From positions 1 through 6,346 of the forward strand of contig SYAB01000457.1 in NCBI GenBank assembly GCA_005787665.1: a DNA stretch of 6,346 bases, written 5' to 3'. The notes under the pieces were generated by a model, which was not told where the DNA came from, did no database searches, and saw nothing but the letters and a program-made list of their open reading frames with translations. Of the stretch, positions 5,161-6,346 are shown in pieces; position 1 is the first letter of the stretch, and every line of letters starts with the position of its first letter. This stretch comes from Actinomycetota bacterium. GTDB taxonomy: Bacteria > Actinomycetota > Actinomycetes > Mycobacteriales > Mycobacteriaceae. Position numbers and translations under genes: made by a program.

Positions 5161-6346
5161 GGCTTGGGGCGGCGCGGCTTACCGGAACGGTCGGGCTTGA
5201 GGTCGATCAGAACGCCCGAGATGCGGGTGTTCTCCAGTTTCTTCCAGGCTTCCCGTGGCAGCCGGGCGGGCAACTCGACCAGGGAGTGATCCGCCTTGAT
5301 GGTGATATGCCCGAAGTCGCTGCGGTGCAGTCCGCCCTCGTTGGCGATCGCGCCGACGATGGAACCCGGACCCACCTTGTGCCTCTTGCCGACCTCGATC
5401 CGATAGGTGGCCAGATCGTCGCGCACCTTACGGGGGGCGCGTTCCCGATCCGGCCGGTCCTCCCGCCGCTTGCGCTCCGGCAGCGGCGGCGGTTCGGTCA
5501 TCAGGAATTCCGCGCCGTCACGGCTCTGCACCGCCAGTGCGGCCGCGATATCGGCCATCGGAACGTCGTTATCGCGCTCGTACTGTTCGACCAGGCGGCG
5601 GAACACGTCGAAACCCGCGCCGCCGATCGCGTCGGTGATCGAGTCGCGGAATTTCTCCACCCGTTGGGCGTTGACGTCCTCCACCGAGGGCAGCGCCACC
5701 TCGGTGACCGGCTGGCGGGTGACCTTCTCGATGCTCTTCAGCAGATGCCGTTCCCGCGGCGAGACGAACAGCAGCGCGGTACCGGAGCGGCCGGCCCGGC
5801 CGGTGCGTCCGATCCGGTGCACATAAGACTCCGGATCGTGCGGGATGTCGTAGTTGAGCACATGCGAAATGCGTTCGACGTCAAGGCCTCTGGCGGCGAC
5901 GTCGGTGGCCACCAAGATGTCGACCCCGCCGTCCTTGAGCGCGGCGATGGTCCGCTCGCGCACCGCCTGCGGGACGTCGCCGTTGATCGCGGCAGCGGAA
6001 AAGCCACGGGCGCGCAGCTTTTCGGCGACCTCCTCGGTGGCCTGCTTGGTGCGGACGAAGACGATCATCGCCTCGAAGTCCTCGACCTCGAGGATCCGGG
6101 TCAACGCGTCCATCTTCCGCGGCCCGGCGACCTGGACATAGCGCTGGGTGATGTTCTCGGCGGTGGCGGTCTTCGACTTGACCGCGACCTCCACGGCGTC
6201 GTGCAGATACTTGGTGGTGATCTTTCGGATCGCCGGCGGCATGGTGGCCGAGAACAACGCAACCTGCTTGTACTCGGGGGTGTCGGCGAGGATGCGTTCG
6301 ACGTCCTCGGCGAAGCCCATCTGCAGCATCTCGTCGGCCTCGTCGA
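5157..6346 (-). CDS. deaD: DEAD-box ATP-dependent RNA helicase, DeaD/CsdA type, 5' part outside window
   Basis: RNA helicase probably acting in ribosome assembly and RNA remodelling, especially in the cold. The frame is open to the window edge, so the N-terminus, with the Q motif and Walker A, is missing. The DEAD motif itself (complement of 6333-6344) is in the last bases, and the in-frame ATG at 6329 is the Met of DEADEML, not a start. Counting from that Met, SAT (motif III) is at 27-29, MIVFVRTK (motif IV) at 88-95, VATDVAARGLDV (motif V) at 140-151 and HRIGRTGRAGR (motif VI) at 171-181. A charged linker (about 278-305) leads to a C-terminal domain (about 306-378, YRIEVGKRHKVGPGSIVGAI onward) typical of the DbpA RNA-binding fold. 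A short basic tail, KPRRPKP, ends the protein. The stop overlaps the acyltransferase ATG. Matches M. tuberculosis Rv1253 (deaD) in position from memory. At least 396 codons are present of an expected roughly 560. Confidence 0.95.
   Translation of the reverse strand, partial: DEADEMLQMGFAEDVERILADTPEYKQVALFSATMPPAIRKITTKYLHDAVEVAVKSKTATAENITQRYVQVAGPRKMDALTRILEVEDFEAMIVFVRTKQATEEVAEKLRARGFSAAAINGDVPQAVRERTIAALKDGGVDILVATDVAARGLDVERISHVLNYDIPHDPESYVHRIGRTGRAGRSGTALLFVSPRERHLLKSIEKVTRQPVTEVALPSVEDVNAQRVEKFRDSITDAIGGAGFDVFRRLVEQYERDNDVPMADIAAALAVQSRDGAEFLMTEPPPLPERKRREDRPDRERAPRKVRDDLATYRIEVGKRHKVGPGSIVGAIANEGGLHRSDFGHITIKADHSLVELPARLPREAWKKLENTRISGVLIDLKPDRSGKPRRPKP

Noticed and set aside
3586..5289. 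567-codon open frame on the + strand lying over the membrane gene, the acyltransferase and the helicase end.
   Set aside because: The translation is dominated by Arg, Gly, His, Gln and Pro in low-complexity runs, as expected opposite GC-ending codons. It lies antisense to an AT3 gene with all its motifs and a helicase with clear domains.
6327..6329. ATG as the start of the helicase.
   Set aside because: The frame continues upstream to the window edge and encodes the DEAD motif immediately before this Met, so this is an internal residue of a gene truncated by the window.
1..6346. Signs of a mobile element, phage, CRISPR array, defence or toxin-antitoxin system.
   Set aside because: No transposase, integrase, terminal repeats, spaced direct repeats or toxin-antitoxin-like motifs are visible. 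The two small genes form a pair, but the two-helix protein with a soluble domain resembles no toxin I know.

Overview
The window is GC-rich, densely coding DNA that looks like a mycobacterium, probably an environmental Mycolicibacterium-type species. The evidence is the protein sequences, the strong GC bias at third codon positions and the gene order. From memory, the order FAD-linked oxidase, CYP130, TetR regulator, then an AT3 acyltransferase and a DeaD-type RNA helicase on the opposite strand matches the Mycobacterium tuberculosis segment Rv1257c to Rv1253. The first three of those genes are the segment I recall as RD13, missing in M. bovis and BCG. No database search was possible, so orthology rests on recognised protein features and synteny.

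Left half, + strand (3-3221): a complete FAD-linked oxidase of the glycolate oxidase/D-lactate dehydrogenase/D-2-hydroxyglutarate dehydrogenase type. A 53-base gap follows, then a P450 recognised as CYP130. One base after the P450 stop codon comes a TetR-family regulator. The gap holds a plausible promoter (TTGACA, 17-base spacer, TACACA) whose expected start point falls on the P450 ATG, so the mRNA would be leaderless. An 8-bp perfect inverted repeat (ATGAGACA-N12-TGTCTCAT) overlaps the end of the -10 element and the first P450 codons. It is the best candidate operator for the co-transcribed TetR protein.

Middle, + strand (3231-4000): two small genes of unknown function overlap as ATGA, an 89-residue soluble-looking protein and a 167-residue protein with two predicted membrane helices. 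A TAGTCT -10-like element over the TetR stop codon could give them their own leaderless promoter. I do not recall them in the corresponding M. tuberculosis segment, so they may be a lineage-specific addition.

Right half, - strand (6346-3997): a DEAD-box RNA helicase with a C-terminal DbpA-type RNA-binding domain runs in from beyond the window edge, with the DEAD motif itself in the last bases. It overlaps by ATGA a multi-pass AT3 membrane acyltransferase. The acyltransferase ends convergently with the small membrane gene, their stop codons sharing bases. No stretch over 300 bases lacks a gene. I saw no RNA genes, mobile elements, CRISPR arrays or phage genes. The most interesting content is the regulatory junction at the P450 start and the two uncharacterised small genes.
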